DNA of 64,000 nt. It comes from Cordylochernes scorpioides (Eukaryota > Arthropoda > Arachnida > Pseudoscorpiones > Chernetidae). Every line of letters starts with the position of its first letter. The stretch's first letter is position 1. The DNA lies in contig CP092880.1 of assembly GCA_030710605.1 (NCBI GenBank), forward strand, positions 21,904,072-21,968,071, written 5' to 3'. The notes beneath the pieces are model-generated. The model was not told where the DNA came from, made no database searches, and saw nothing but the letters and a program-made list of their open reading frames with translations. This document shows positions 54,271-64,000 of the stretch, one piece after another. The translations under genes were made by a program, and so were the position numbers.

Positions 54271-54900
54271 TAAACAACGCTAATGTTACTCAGAAATTTA
54301 CTTATCAAGTGTCAACTATGCTTGTTTAACCCTTAATTATTGGCGTTCGGCTTGAAAGGCCGTGTGAAAATGTTTGCAAAAATATCAAAATGCATCATTT
54401 TTCATCAATTTGAAGAACTTTGCATTTTAAGAAAAATCTATTTTGTATATCCCGAGTTATTAAATCAAACAGCCTTTAACCTTGGCTGGAGGCGGTGTTC
54501 TGCTTACAAGTAGTACCAAGGGTTTATGCCTCCGTCACCTTCTGAGGACTGTAAATGTTTTGAGTTGAGGCGATTACTCGTTGAATCACAAAGGGAGAGT
54601 TATTCTATAAAGGAATCCCACACACGGGCGTAGTTGACAAACACACTGATTTTATTTAACAAAGCTATCCAAAATTTACATACTTGGCACGTGGTAAAAT
54701 TAATTATATTTTACAAAAAGAAAAAAGAAAATTATGTGCAAAACAGCTAGAATTTAACTATTATGCAAAACAGGTAGAAGTTAAATATCAATCTGAAAAA
54801 TACTCTTCTCAATAAAATATTTATCAATAAGGATTAAAATAAATCAAATATAGCGTTAAAGGTACACAAAAACATATTGTAGCAAAGTTTTTATTATATT
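54271..54900. other. Non-coding spacer
   Basis: AT-rich with no recognisable gene, RNA or terminal repeats. Confidence 0.45.
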
Positions 54901-54916
54901 TTACATTCTAAGATTA

Positions 54917-55182
54917 CAAAACTATTTTAGAGGCGTAATATTCTTTTTAAAATAAAACAATTTCTACTGTCCTTACTGCAATGGAAAAATTAAAGGGAGG
55001 GCCTGGCTCATCAGTGGTGAACCCTCCCAGCGGGTGGGAGGGTTCACCACTGATGAGCCAGGCCCTCCCTTTAATTTTTCCATTGCAGTAAGGACAGTAG
55101 AAATTGTTTTATTTTAAAAAGAATATTACGCCTCTAAAATAGTTTTGTAATTTGATAACAGATGGCGCGCTAGTGTATCGTA
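54917..55182. mobile_element. Near-perfect palindrome of SINE-D type with direct repeats
   Basis: Arms of about 113 bp (54917-55029 and about 55037-55151) are inverted copies without visible mismatch and meet at 'ccagcgggtgggag'. Flanking direct repeats 'acattctaagatta' (54903-54916 and 55183-55196) enclose it. A single-copy stretch 'cagatggcgcgctagtg' lies on the right only. The arm is the SINE-D sequence found once at 17490-17620. Confidence 0.8.
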
Positions 55183-55247
55183 ACATTCTAAGATTATTAT
55201 TTTTTGATATTTTTGCTAATTGGAAACTTCCCTCATTACTTCTCTTG

Positions 55248-55930
55248 TCTATATATATATAAATGAATGTATGTGTGTGTGTCCTTTATGCCTGACCAAA
55301 CCACTCATTGGAACGCCATGAAACTTTGGGAAGTATTTAGTATAGTACTGGGAAGGTTTCTAGCAAATAAAACTTTTGAAATAACTTTTCGCCTAAAAAT
55401 AATCAAGATAAATATTCCAATTTATCTGTTATAATTCAACAATCTGCTCTAAATATTATCATGATGATACGATGATTTTGTAATGTAGAAAATTAGGAAA
55501 GACAAAATTCAGGATGACACGGCAATTTATTTGAGACAAGAATAAAGATACAATTCCAAGGCAAGATACTATTCCTTTAACCTCCAATTACCGAGGGAAC
55601 CAATTAATATTGATTTTATTCAACTTATCGAGTATTTTTCAAGGGACCGGGAAAAAATGTTCACTTTATCGAGAGATTCGTTAGACAAACCTTTACTCGG
55701 GTAAAACCCGGGCGAAGCCGGTTTCATCCATACAAGAATAATGATACAATTCCAAGGCAAGATACTATTCCTTCAACTTCCAATTACCGAGGGAACCAAT
55801 TAATATTGATTTTATTCAACTTATCGAGTATTTTTCAAGGGACTGGGAAAAAATGTTCACATTATCGAGAGATTCGTTAGACAAATCTTTACTCGGGTAA
55901 AACCCGGGCGAAGCCGGGTACATCCGCTAG
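55248..55930 (+). mobile_element. Helitron with two 3'-terminal units
   Basis: It starts 'TCtatatatat' (55248) and ends CTAG (55927-55930) before host T. It includes two copies of the hairpin-bearing 3' unit (hairpins near 55708 and 55905). The internal one lacks CTAG and reads 'catccatacaagaataatga' across the junction. It is the same family as 4813, 20591 and 44901, in the opposite orientation. Confidence 0.82.
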
Positions 55931-56029
55931 TATTTTATATATTTTAGTTGGTGCTTGTGTCTTAAATAAATTGCTGTGTCATCCTAAAGTTTGTTTTTCC
56001 TAATTTTCTATGTTACAATACTTAGCAAC

Positions 56030-56370
56030 CATTATTACCTTTTTTTCAATGCAAACAACCAAATGATGGGTTAAATTGATCAAATATCGCTATAAAGTTT
56101 AACAAGAATTTATTTGGTAACCATATCCAACTTTTCTAAATGATAACTCACAATGGTGGGGGAAATAGATCAAATATCGCTAAGAGATTACACTTGGAAT
56201 TTCTTAAACGCCATTGTCAACCACTTTTTTTTCAATGAAATCTACACAATGGTGGGTAAAATTAATTATATATCGCTAAATTTAGATCAGAAATTACAAA
56301 GCACCCATTGTATTTTTATCATTTCAATGAAAAATAAGCAATAATGAATAGAAATGATCAAAAATATATA
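56030..56370. repeat. Degenerate repeat of about 90-96 bp, right block
   Basis: Units are recognised by 'atggtgggt(a/t)aaat' type modules at 56063, 56153 and 56249 (90 and 96 bp apart), each with 'aaatatcgcta' downstream. Continuation of the block at 53860-54085. Confidence 0.55.
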
Positions 56371-56439
56371 AAGTTTACGGCCGTGTGGCCATGTTTTTTA
56401 CACTCTAGGCGACTTTTACTGTTTTGCGCCGACAATACG

Positions 56440-57980
56440 GAGATCTCTAATTCTACAAATTTAAAATTAACAACTTGACCTTATGTGTGAAAGACGCAGA
56501 TATCATCGCTGTCCTGCGGCCTTATGGGCAAATTGCTTCGATCATCCCAGTGTTCCTCAACGTAAGGAGCAACACGTTCAAATACAGCTGCCAGGAAGGG
56601 TTTATTCTGCTAAAAGGGAGTAAAGTTGGAGAGACTACTATCGCGTCTCGATATCAGGTCCAAGGGGACACCCTGCCAGTTTTCGTCTCTCATGGAGGAA
56701 AATGCTCACGGTGCCAGAGGCAGGGGCACAGTAGAACCAACTGCCCCTGACTGTCAAATATAATTCAGATGTGTCTAGGCAGGAGCCCTACAGCACCGGC
56801 GCAGATAGTCTACCACTAGGCCCACTGCACCCGCGACATCACTTAGTCCTGCGCCTCCAACTGTAGTTGCTGCCCTTCTCACACGGTCGACTCAAGTGAA
56901 GTGACCCCCACTTCCCCGATTGTTCAGGACTAGCAGATCGGCAAGAACAAGCCCCTGTCTAAATGGAAGATTAAGAGATTCAAGTTTCGAACCCCTTAGG
57001 GAGTGACTTGAAGACCCGGCAATAACTTGACGCTCTATTTGAACGCATCTTCAACTACATTTTCGACGAAACCGAAGTTCTAGGCTTGGACAAGAAATCA
57101 TAGAAGCACTGAATTCGGTTCCTGGATTGCAGAATCTTATAAAAAAAAAAAAGATAGAGAGTGCACAAAAAATCAGCTTCAAAAGGGTGGGCCAGTAACT
57201 ACTGGGAAGTCTAACCATCACCCAGACGCCACTCTAAGGCCCCTCCGAGCCCAGAGAAAACGGGCCCAATACGCTTCCGCCTGGGTTCCATCAAACGTCC
57301 GCGGGCTTGCTGATCTGGAAAGGAACATAAAGCTCTTCCACTTCCTGCGCCGACATCAAGTAGACGTCGCCTTCATACAAGAGGGCAACGCCTCGTCGCC
57401 GGACGATATACAAGACCTCTGCCTAGGCTACAGCGCCATTGTCGTGCCTCCTAGAGCCATCAGGGGTTCGGGCCTATTATGCATTTTTGCACCGGGCGTC
57501 GCTGTCCTGCGGCAACGCGTCTTGTGCCAGGGCAAACATCGCTATTATCTCCATCGACGTCCATGAACAAGAAGTGAGCATCATAAACTGTCACCTTTCT
57601 CATTATTCTCGCGAGCGGTACCAGCATCTGCAGATCATTGCAGCCGCCGCGGTCCAGTAGGATTAATTGGTGCTCGGCAATCTCAACATCAAAGAGGATA
57701 GCATGAACGACAAAGTCTTCGGCTCGGTGGAGGCTCTCTCAGAGCTGCTGGACCAGACTACCCTCGTCGATGCGGCCAACTTCTCCAAGGCCGCCCACAT
57801 ACCAACCAGGGTGGCCAACTGCGGGAGTCTGGTTGACGCCTCTCGTTTGAGACTACTCCTCCTACCATTGAGATTCTAAAATGCGTCACAACCTACTACA
57901 GGATCTAGGAATTTGAAGGTGTCCTCCAACTGGCGCACCTCCTCCACCTTGCCAAGCCTGCATAGCCGACATGCGTCGCC
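56440..57980 (+). mobile_element. LINE-G plus copy: gag and endonuclease remnants
   Basis: A gag remnant (56475-56750) with a perfect zinc knuckle CSRCQRQGHSRTNC is followed by broken linker and endonuclease pieces. These include FLRRHQVDVAFIQEGNASS about 57340-57400, ISIDVHEQEVSIINCHLSHY 57550-57600 and VLGNLNIKEDSMND 57667-57710. No RT is present. It is markedly GC-richer than the surroundings and parallels the minus copy at 58420-60360. Confidence 0.78.
56475..56750 (+). pseudogene. LINE-G gag fragment with CCHC knuckle
   Basis: A 91-codon frame: ADIIAVLRPYGQIASIIPVF (RRM-like gag core), SRYQVQGDTLPVFVSHGGK, then C-x2-C-x4-H-x4-C at the C-terminus and a TGA. The knuckle has the spacing of retroelement nucleocapsid proteins that bind RNA. 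The N-terminal part is missing or in other frames. Confidence 0.75.
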
Positions 57981-57989
57981 AAATACTTT

Positions 57990-58380
57990 TAGTTTGACAT
58001 CTGGGAATGACCATTGAATGCATCTACGCGTGTGAAGCCATCGCGGATTTGACCGGCAAAAATCTGGGTAGCAGGTGGTCTTACATAAAGGCTGAACTGC
58101 TGGAAAAAATTATACCCCCCCCCCCCCAAGTTCCTCGCGTTGATGACGATGGCAAAGTCGCGGGCGCGAGACAGTTCCTTCAAGCCAGACTGGAAGTGGC
58201 GTCGTCAGGAGCTGACTATCCACCACTGCCCATTCTCGAGTGTTTCTTTGCGTGAGAAGGTATCTCATCTATGCAAGGACCACAGTTTTGATGTAAGACC
58301 ACCTTCTCCACAGATCTTCGCCAGTCATATCGGCGATGGTTTCAGAGGTGCATTCAATGGTCATTCCAAGATGTTAAGTT
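57990..58380. repeat. Inverted repeat at the junction of the two LINE-G copies
   Basis: About 57990-58090 and 58290-58380 are inverted copies. They share 'gaatgaccattgaatgcat' and the '...aagaccacct...' end at about 80 percent similarity. A C run (58111-58125) lies in the loop. This is the outer zone where the plus and minus LINE-G copies meet. Confidence 0.6.
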
Positions 58381-58419
58381 ACTAGCCCTGAGAAAAGCAT
58401 GGATGCCTCGCAGGATTAA

Positions 58420-60360
58420 AGATGTGGAGGAGGGTGCCTAAATTGAGTAGGACAGTTTGATGGTCCGAGAGCCTGTAGTAAATATTGTTGTACTGAGTGA
58501 CGCGTATTGAGAATCTTGATGATAGATAGAATCTGCCCAAGCGAGAGGCGTCAACCCGGCTCCTGCCTCTGGCTACTTAGGTTGGAATGTGAAAGACGTC
58601 GAAAAAGGTGGCCTCATCAACGAGTGTTGTCTGGTCCAGTAGCTCTGAGAGGTTATCCCTCGTGTCGAAGGCTGTATCGTTCATGTTCTTATCGTTGATG
58701 TTGAGGTCGCCGAGCAACAAGCAGTCTTCCTGGACCACGGTGGCTGAAATGATCTACAGCTGTTGGCACCGCTCGTGAGGATAATGAGAGAGGTGGCAGT
58801 CTACGTTCACTTCCTGTTCTTGGACATCGGTGGAGGCGATGACGATATGAACTGGCCTCAGGACGCGTTTTCGCAGGACAGCGAGGCCCGGTGCGAAGAC
58901 GCAGGCGAAGCCCGAACTCTTGATGGCTGTAGGTGGAAAGACAGCGGCGATGTATCCTAGACAAAGGTTTTGTGCATCATCCAGCGACGAGGCGTTAGCC
59001 TCTTGTACGAATGCGACGTCCACTTGATGTTGGCGCAGGAAGTGGCAGAGATCTATGCTTCTCTCGCAAGCGGCAAGTACGCGGACGTTGATGGAAACCA
59101 GGCGGAAGCCCTTTGGGCGCTCTTCGCCTTGGCCTAAGCACCCGGAGGCGCTTGTCGGAGCCGTCTGAGTGGCGGGCAGGCATTCGAGCAGCTTCTATGC
59201 CACCCTGTGAAGCCCGAACTTTTGGGCATATTATTTGTGAGATTCTGCAGGCCAGGAACGTAGGCCTCCTTCATTAATATTCTTTCCAGATCTTAGAGAT
59301 CGGCCTCGTCGAAGAGGGAACTGGATCCGCTCTAGCAGGCCATTTAGTTACCGCGTTTTGGAACTGTCCCCGTATGAAGTAGAGACCTGGATCTCCATTC
59401 TTCCACTGAAATTCCTCCATATCTTGATTGTGCTGGTGCAAGACGATAACTGAAGGAGGAAACTGCAAGAACAGGGGAAGCCACAGTTGAAGTCGAAAGA
59501 ATTAGGGAAAACGCAGGTCCAGTGGTCACGGTGGTAGGCGTAACTGCGCATTTTTTCGAGGGTGCCTGCCCAGAGACTTCTGCATTCTTCTTGGCATTCA
59601 AGTAGCAGTGGTAGTATGATGCTACTGTCTCTGGAATCGTGAGTATTTCACCCAATTTCAGAAGAATGCGGCAGGGATTCCCCCTTGGATTTGATGTCAA
59701 GACCTGATGGTAGCCTCTCAATTTTAATCCCTTGTTCAGCAGGATGAATATTTCTGGCCTGCTGTCTTTAAAGGTAAAACATCTTACGGTAAGAAATACT
59801 GGGGTGAGATGAAGTAACATTCCCATAAGGCCTCAGAGCAGCGATTATTTCTGTATTCTACACAGAAGGGTAGATTGTTAATTGTGAACTTCTCCTTCCT
59901 TCTGCCGAAAGGAATGGCCTTAAGGAAGGTCTCCTCAATTCACAGGCCAGCTTCCATCAGACGCTCAGCGTGGGTCTTGGTGGCGAGGCCGACGTGGACG
60001 TGGCCGATCATCTTTGCGATATGTAGGATGCGAATCCCTCCGATGAGCTTGTCCAGCTCATGCAGGTAATAGAGCTGGCTGAAGAAAGGTCATTACTCAA
60101 CGTAGAAGCCCTGTTCCAATGTGCCCATAGTTATTTGCGCCCTAGATTCTGCAATCATTTTTCTTGTGGCCTCCTGTAGAGGCGGTTAACGCTTTGTAGA
60201 AGTTCTGTTTGCAAGAGGCGTTGGCTTTCCTCTAGATTGCTGTAAGATTCCCAGGATGCGTCGTTGATGTACGCTGCGAAGCAGATTTCTTGCGCTTCTT
60301 CCTCTCGATCTTGGTGAATGGAGCAGCGTCGTCAGTAGATTCCAGATGCTCCATGGTCTC
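58420..60360 (-). mobile_element. LINE-G minus copy: gag and endonuclease remnants
   Basis: Gag starts at ATG 60354 (MEHLESTDDAAPFTKIERKK, basic). Further gag pieces lie at 59826-59344. The endonuclease runs 59090-58420 with VDVAFVQEANASSLDDAQNL, the catalytic-type LLLGDLNINDKNMND near 58700-58730 and LSDHQTVLLNLG (SDH motif) near 58450. RT is absent. Convergent with the plus copy. Confidence 0.78.
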
Positions 60361-60687
60361 AATTCAGTTCAGAAACCGACCACCATCATCGCTGAAAGAC
60401 GAAATTAAAAGGCAGCGGCTGTCGAATTTGAAAGCTCGTCGTTAACTAAGTTTTTCTTTCGTTATGAACAATAGATTACTCTCATTAATAATTTTTGGTC
60501 AATCCTCATAGTTTCAACAATCCTAACATGTCTCACAGCAACTTGTTGAAGAGGTTCAAGGATTTCAGACAATATGCGATAAGTATTGGAAATATCCATA
60601 TTACCGGAACAAAACAGAAATTAAAGAGACCACGCACAACGTGTTCGCATTGTCAGTAACTTTAGAGATATTTTACAATTTACCCAA
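60361..60687. other. Spacer between LINE-G and the satellite element
   Basis: AT-rich and non-coding. 60361-60430 still belongs to the LINE-G 5' region by its base composition. Nothing else recognised. Confidence 0.4.
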
Positions 60688-63600
60688 TAATCAATAATTA
60701 TTGTCAAATTTATTTATCTAAATTAAATCTATATAAAGTGGGTGGCAGTGGTGTCTGGTCCTTGGAGCAGATTGGTCCGTGCACCCTGATCACAATACAG
60801 GCCAACTGAGGTGGTGGTGTCTTGTCCATGGAGCAGATCAGATCGGTCCGTGCACCCTGATCACAATACCGGCCAACTGAGGTGGTGGTGGTGTCTGGTC
60901 CTTGGAGCAGATTTGTCCGTGCACCCTGATCACAATACAGGCCAACTGAGGTGGTGTCTTGTCCATGGAGCAGATCAGATCGGTCCGTGCACCCTGATTA
61001 CAATACAGGCCAACTGAGGTGGTGGTGTCTTGTCCATGGAGCAGATCAGAACGGTCTATGCACCCTGATCACAATACCGGCCAACTGAGGTGGTGGTGGT
61101 GTCTGGTCCATGGAGCAGATCAGAACGGTCCGTACACCCTAATCACAATACCGGCCAACTGAGGTGGTGGTGTCTTGTCCATGGAGCAGATCAGAACGGT
61201 CCGTGCCCCCTGATCACAATACCGGCCAACTGAGGTGGTGGTGTCTTGTCCATGGAGCAGATCAGAACGGTCCGTGCCCCCTGATCACAATACCGGCCAA
61301 CTGAGGTGGTGGTGTCTTGTCCATGGAGCAGATCAGAACGGCCCGTGCACCCTGATCACAATACCGGCCAACTGAGGTGGTGGTGGTGTCTGGTCCTTGG
61401 AGCAGATTGGTCCGTGCACCCTGATCACAATACAGGCCAACTGAGGTGGTGTCTTGTCCATGGAGCAGATCAGATCGGTCCGTGCACCCTGATTACAATA
61501 CAGGCCAACTGAGGTGGTGGTGTCTTGTCCATGGAGCAGATCAGAACGGTCTATGCACCCTGATCACAATACCGGCCAACTGAGGTGGTGGTGGTGTCTG
61601 GTCCATGGAGCAGATCAGAACGGTCCGTACACCCTAATCACAATACCGGCCAACTGAGGTGGTGGTGTCTTGTCCATGGAGCAGATCAGATCGGTCCATG
61701 CACCCTGATCACAATACCGGCCAACTGAGGTGGTGGTGGTGTCTGGTCCTTGGAGCAGATCGGTCCGTGCACCCTGATCACAATACCGGCCAACTGAGGT
61801 GGTGGTGTCATGTCCATGGAGCAGATCAGATCGGTCCGTGCACCCTGATCACAATACCGGCCAACTGAGGTGGTGGTGGTGTCTTGTCCATGGAGCAGAT
61901 CGGTCCGTGCACCCTGATCACAATACCGGCCAACTGAGGTGGTGGTGGTGTCTTGTCCATGGAGCAGATCGGTCCGTGCACCCTGATCACCATACCGGCC
62001 AATTGAGGTGGTGGTGTCTTGTCCATGGAGCAGATCAGTCCGTGCACCCTGATCACAATACCGGCCAACTGAGGTGGTGGTGGTGTCTTGTCCATGGAAA
62101 TATCAGAACGGTCCGTGCACCCTGATCACAATACCGGCCAACTTAGGTGGTGGTGTCTTGTCCATGGAGCAGATCAGATCGGTCCGTGCACCCTAATCAC
62201 AATACCGGCCAACTGAGGTGGTGTTTCTTGTCCATGGAGCAGATCGGTCCGTGCACCCTGATCACAATACCGGCCAACTGAGGTGGTGTCTTGTCCATGG
62301 AGCAGATCAAAACGGTCCGTGCACCCTGATCACAATACCGGCCAACTGAGGTGGTGGTGTCTTGTCCATGGAGCAGATAAGATCGGTCCGTTCACCCTGA
62401 TCACAATACCGGCCAACTGAGGTGGTGGTGGTGTCTGGTCCTTGGAGCAGATCGGTCCGTGCACCCTGATCACAATACAGGCCAACTGAGGTGGTGTCTT
62501 GTCCATGGAGCAGATCAGATCGGTCCGTGCACCCTGATTACAATACAGGCCAACTGAGGTGGTGGTGTCTTGTCCACGGAGCAGATCAGATCGGTCTATG
62601 CACCCTGATCACAATACCGGCCAACTGAGGTGGTGGTGGTGTCTTGTCCATGGAGCAGATCGGTCCGTGCACCCTGATCAAAATACCGGCCAACTGAGGT
62701 GGTGGTGTCTTGTCCATGGAGCAGATCAGATCGGTGCGTGCACCCTGATCACAATACCGGCCAACTGAGGTGGTGGTGGTGTCTTGTCCATGGAGCAGAT
62801 CGGTCCGTGCACCCTTATCACAATACCGGCCAACTGAGGTGGTGGTGTCTTGTCCATGGAGCAGATCGGTCCGTGCACCCTGATCACAATACAGGCCAAC
62901 TGAGGTGGTGTCTTGTCCATGGAGCAGATCAGAACGGTCCGTGCACCCTGATCACAATACCGGCCAACTTAGGTGGTGGTGTCTTGTCCATGGAGCAGAT
63001 CAGATCGGTCCGTGCACCCTGATCACAATACCGGCCAACTGAGGTGGTGGTGGTGTCTGGTCCTTGGAGCAGATTGGTCCGTGCACCCTGATCACAATAC
63101 AGGGCAACTGAGGTGGTGGTGTCTTGTCCATGGAGCAGATCAGATCGGTCCGTGCACCCTGATCACAATACCGGCCAACTGAGGTGGTGGTGGTGTCTGG
63201 TCCTTGGAGCAGATTGGTCCGTGCACCCTGATCACAATACAGGCCAACTGAGGTGGTGTCTTGTCCATGGAGCAGATCAGATCGGTCCGTGCACCCTGAT
63301 TACAATACAGGCCAACTGAGGTGGTGGTGTCTTGTCCATGGAGCAGATCAGAACGGTCTATGCACCCTGATCACAATACCGGCCAACTGAGGTGGTGGTG
63401 GTGTCTGGTCCATGGAGCAGATCAGAACGGTCCGTACACCCTAATCACAATACCGGCCAACTGAGGTGGTGGTGTCTTGTCCATGGAGCAGATCAGAACG
63501 GTCCGTGCCCCCTGATCACAATACCGGCCAACTGAGGTGGTGGTGTCTTGTCCATGGAGCAGATCAGAACGGTCCGTGCCCCCTGATCACAATACCGGCC

Positions 63601-63888
63601 AACTGAGGTGGTGGTGTCTTGTCCATGGAGCAGATCAGAACGGCCCGTGCACCCTGATCACAATACCGGCCAACTGAGGTGGTGGTGTCTTGTCCATGGA
63701 GCAGATCAGATCGGTCCGTGCACCCTGATTACAATACCGGCCAACAAAGTCCTTGTTCATATGGATGTCCAGAAGAAGACATCCATTGCACTGACCGATC
63801 TGCTCCATGGACAAGACACAACCACTACCCACTTTATATAAATTTAATTGAGATAAATAAATTTGACCAATAATCATTGATTAGATTC
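60688..63888. mobile_element. Satellite-bearing element with terminal inverted repeats
   Basis: The outer ends, about 60688-60780 and 63785-63888, are inverted copies. They share 'caaatttatttatct', 'tatataaagtggg' and then a partial satellite unit ('gagcagat(t/c)ggtc'). They enclose the 71-bp array. The structure resembles MITEs or other non-autonomous elements that carry internal tandem repeats. No transposase and no clear TSD were found. Confidence 0.6.
60735..63745. repeat. 71-bp satellite, about 43 units
   Basis: A core unit of about 71 bp includes 'gtccatggagcagatcagat', 'cggtccgtgcaccctgatca' and 'caataccggccaactgaggt'. Length varies from about 60 to 74 bp through 1-4 copies of 'gtg' and loss of 'tcaga'. 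Sub-variants (gattac, gtgcccccc, gtctatgc, taatca) recur in the same order at 60951-61380, 61445-61660 and 63250-63680. Numerous short frames (MVVSCPWSRSDRSVHPDHNT) are by-products of the repeat. Confidence 0.95.
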
Positions 63889-64000
63889 TAGTGTCATTTT
63901 AATAATATTTGATCAATGTTTCTAATCAATGCGTAATATTTTCTTTGAAAAATAGAAAATATCTTTTGTAAATATAACGATATTTGATAATTTTCAGCCA
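63889..64000. other. AT-rich flank
   Basis: Nothing recognised after the satellite element. Confidence 0.5.

Noticed and set aside
61799..62125. Repeated open frames with the MVVSCPWSRSDRSVHPDHNT peptide
   Set aside because: They follow the 71-bp satellite, appear in many overlapping versions on both strands, and end wherever unit length changes.
60735..63745. CRISPR-like array
   Set aside because: Units are contiguous without unique spacers and the context is eukaryotic, so this is a satellite.

Overview
The window is repeat-rich, AT-rich animal nuclear DNA, most likely from an arthropod. The evidence is a spliced SLC22-type transporter exon with a GT donor, tRNA-derived SINEs, LINEs with (TTG)n tails, Helitrons, hAT and Tc1/mariner elements, and several satellites. 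There are no bacterial-style operons, and nearly every long reading frame belongs to a transposable element. The only host protein gene I can support is the first coding exon of an SLC22-like (organic cation transporter type) gene on the minus strand, present twice (14316-14567 and 38513-38764).

Layout. 1-10.2 kb: two LINE 3' ends, a 69-bp satellite, MITEs, three SINE families, a Helitron and a hAT MITE. 10.2-22.76 kb ('copy 1'): a 23-bp minisatellite, a complex partly inverted repeat array, the SLC22 exon with a CRE/E-box cluster about 1.1 kb upstream, a 2-kb LINE with target site duplication (TSD), and a Helitron whose 3' terminus is tandemly repeated four times. 22758-34666: an 11.9-kb composite bounded by about 395-bp terminal inverted repeats with a TA duplication, holding a broken mariner-type transposase and at least five LINE fragments. 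35350-35449: a 100-N gap. 35450-47578: a 12.1-kb contig that repeats copy 1 almost base for base but lacks the 11.9-kb composite, leaving an exact empty site. 47579-47678: a second 100-N gap. 47679-51070: a nearly complete Jockey-type LINE. 51-60.4 kb: foldback elements, a Helitron, and two convergent decayed copies of one LINE family. 60.7-63.9 kb: a 71-bp satellite enclosed by terminal inverted repeats.

The main interpretation is that the contig between the two 100-N gaps is probably the second haplotype (an unpurged haplotig) rather than a true tandem duplication. Read this way, the window is an allele-to-allele comparison. At least eight transposon or repeat differences, several with clean TSDs and empty sites, separate two otherwise very similar copies. 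The genes form no pathway; the shared theme is recent transposon and satellite turnover around one transporter gene.
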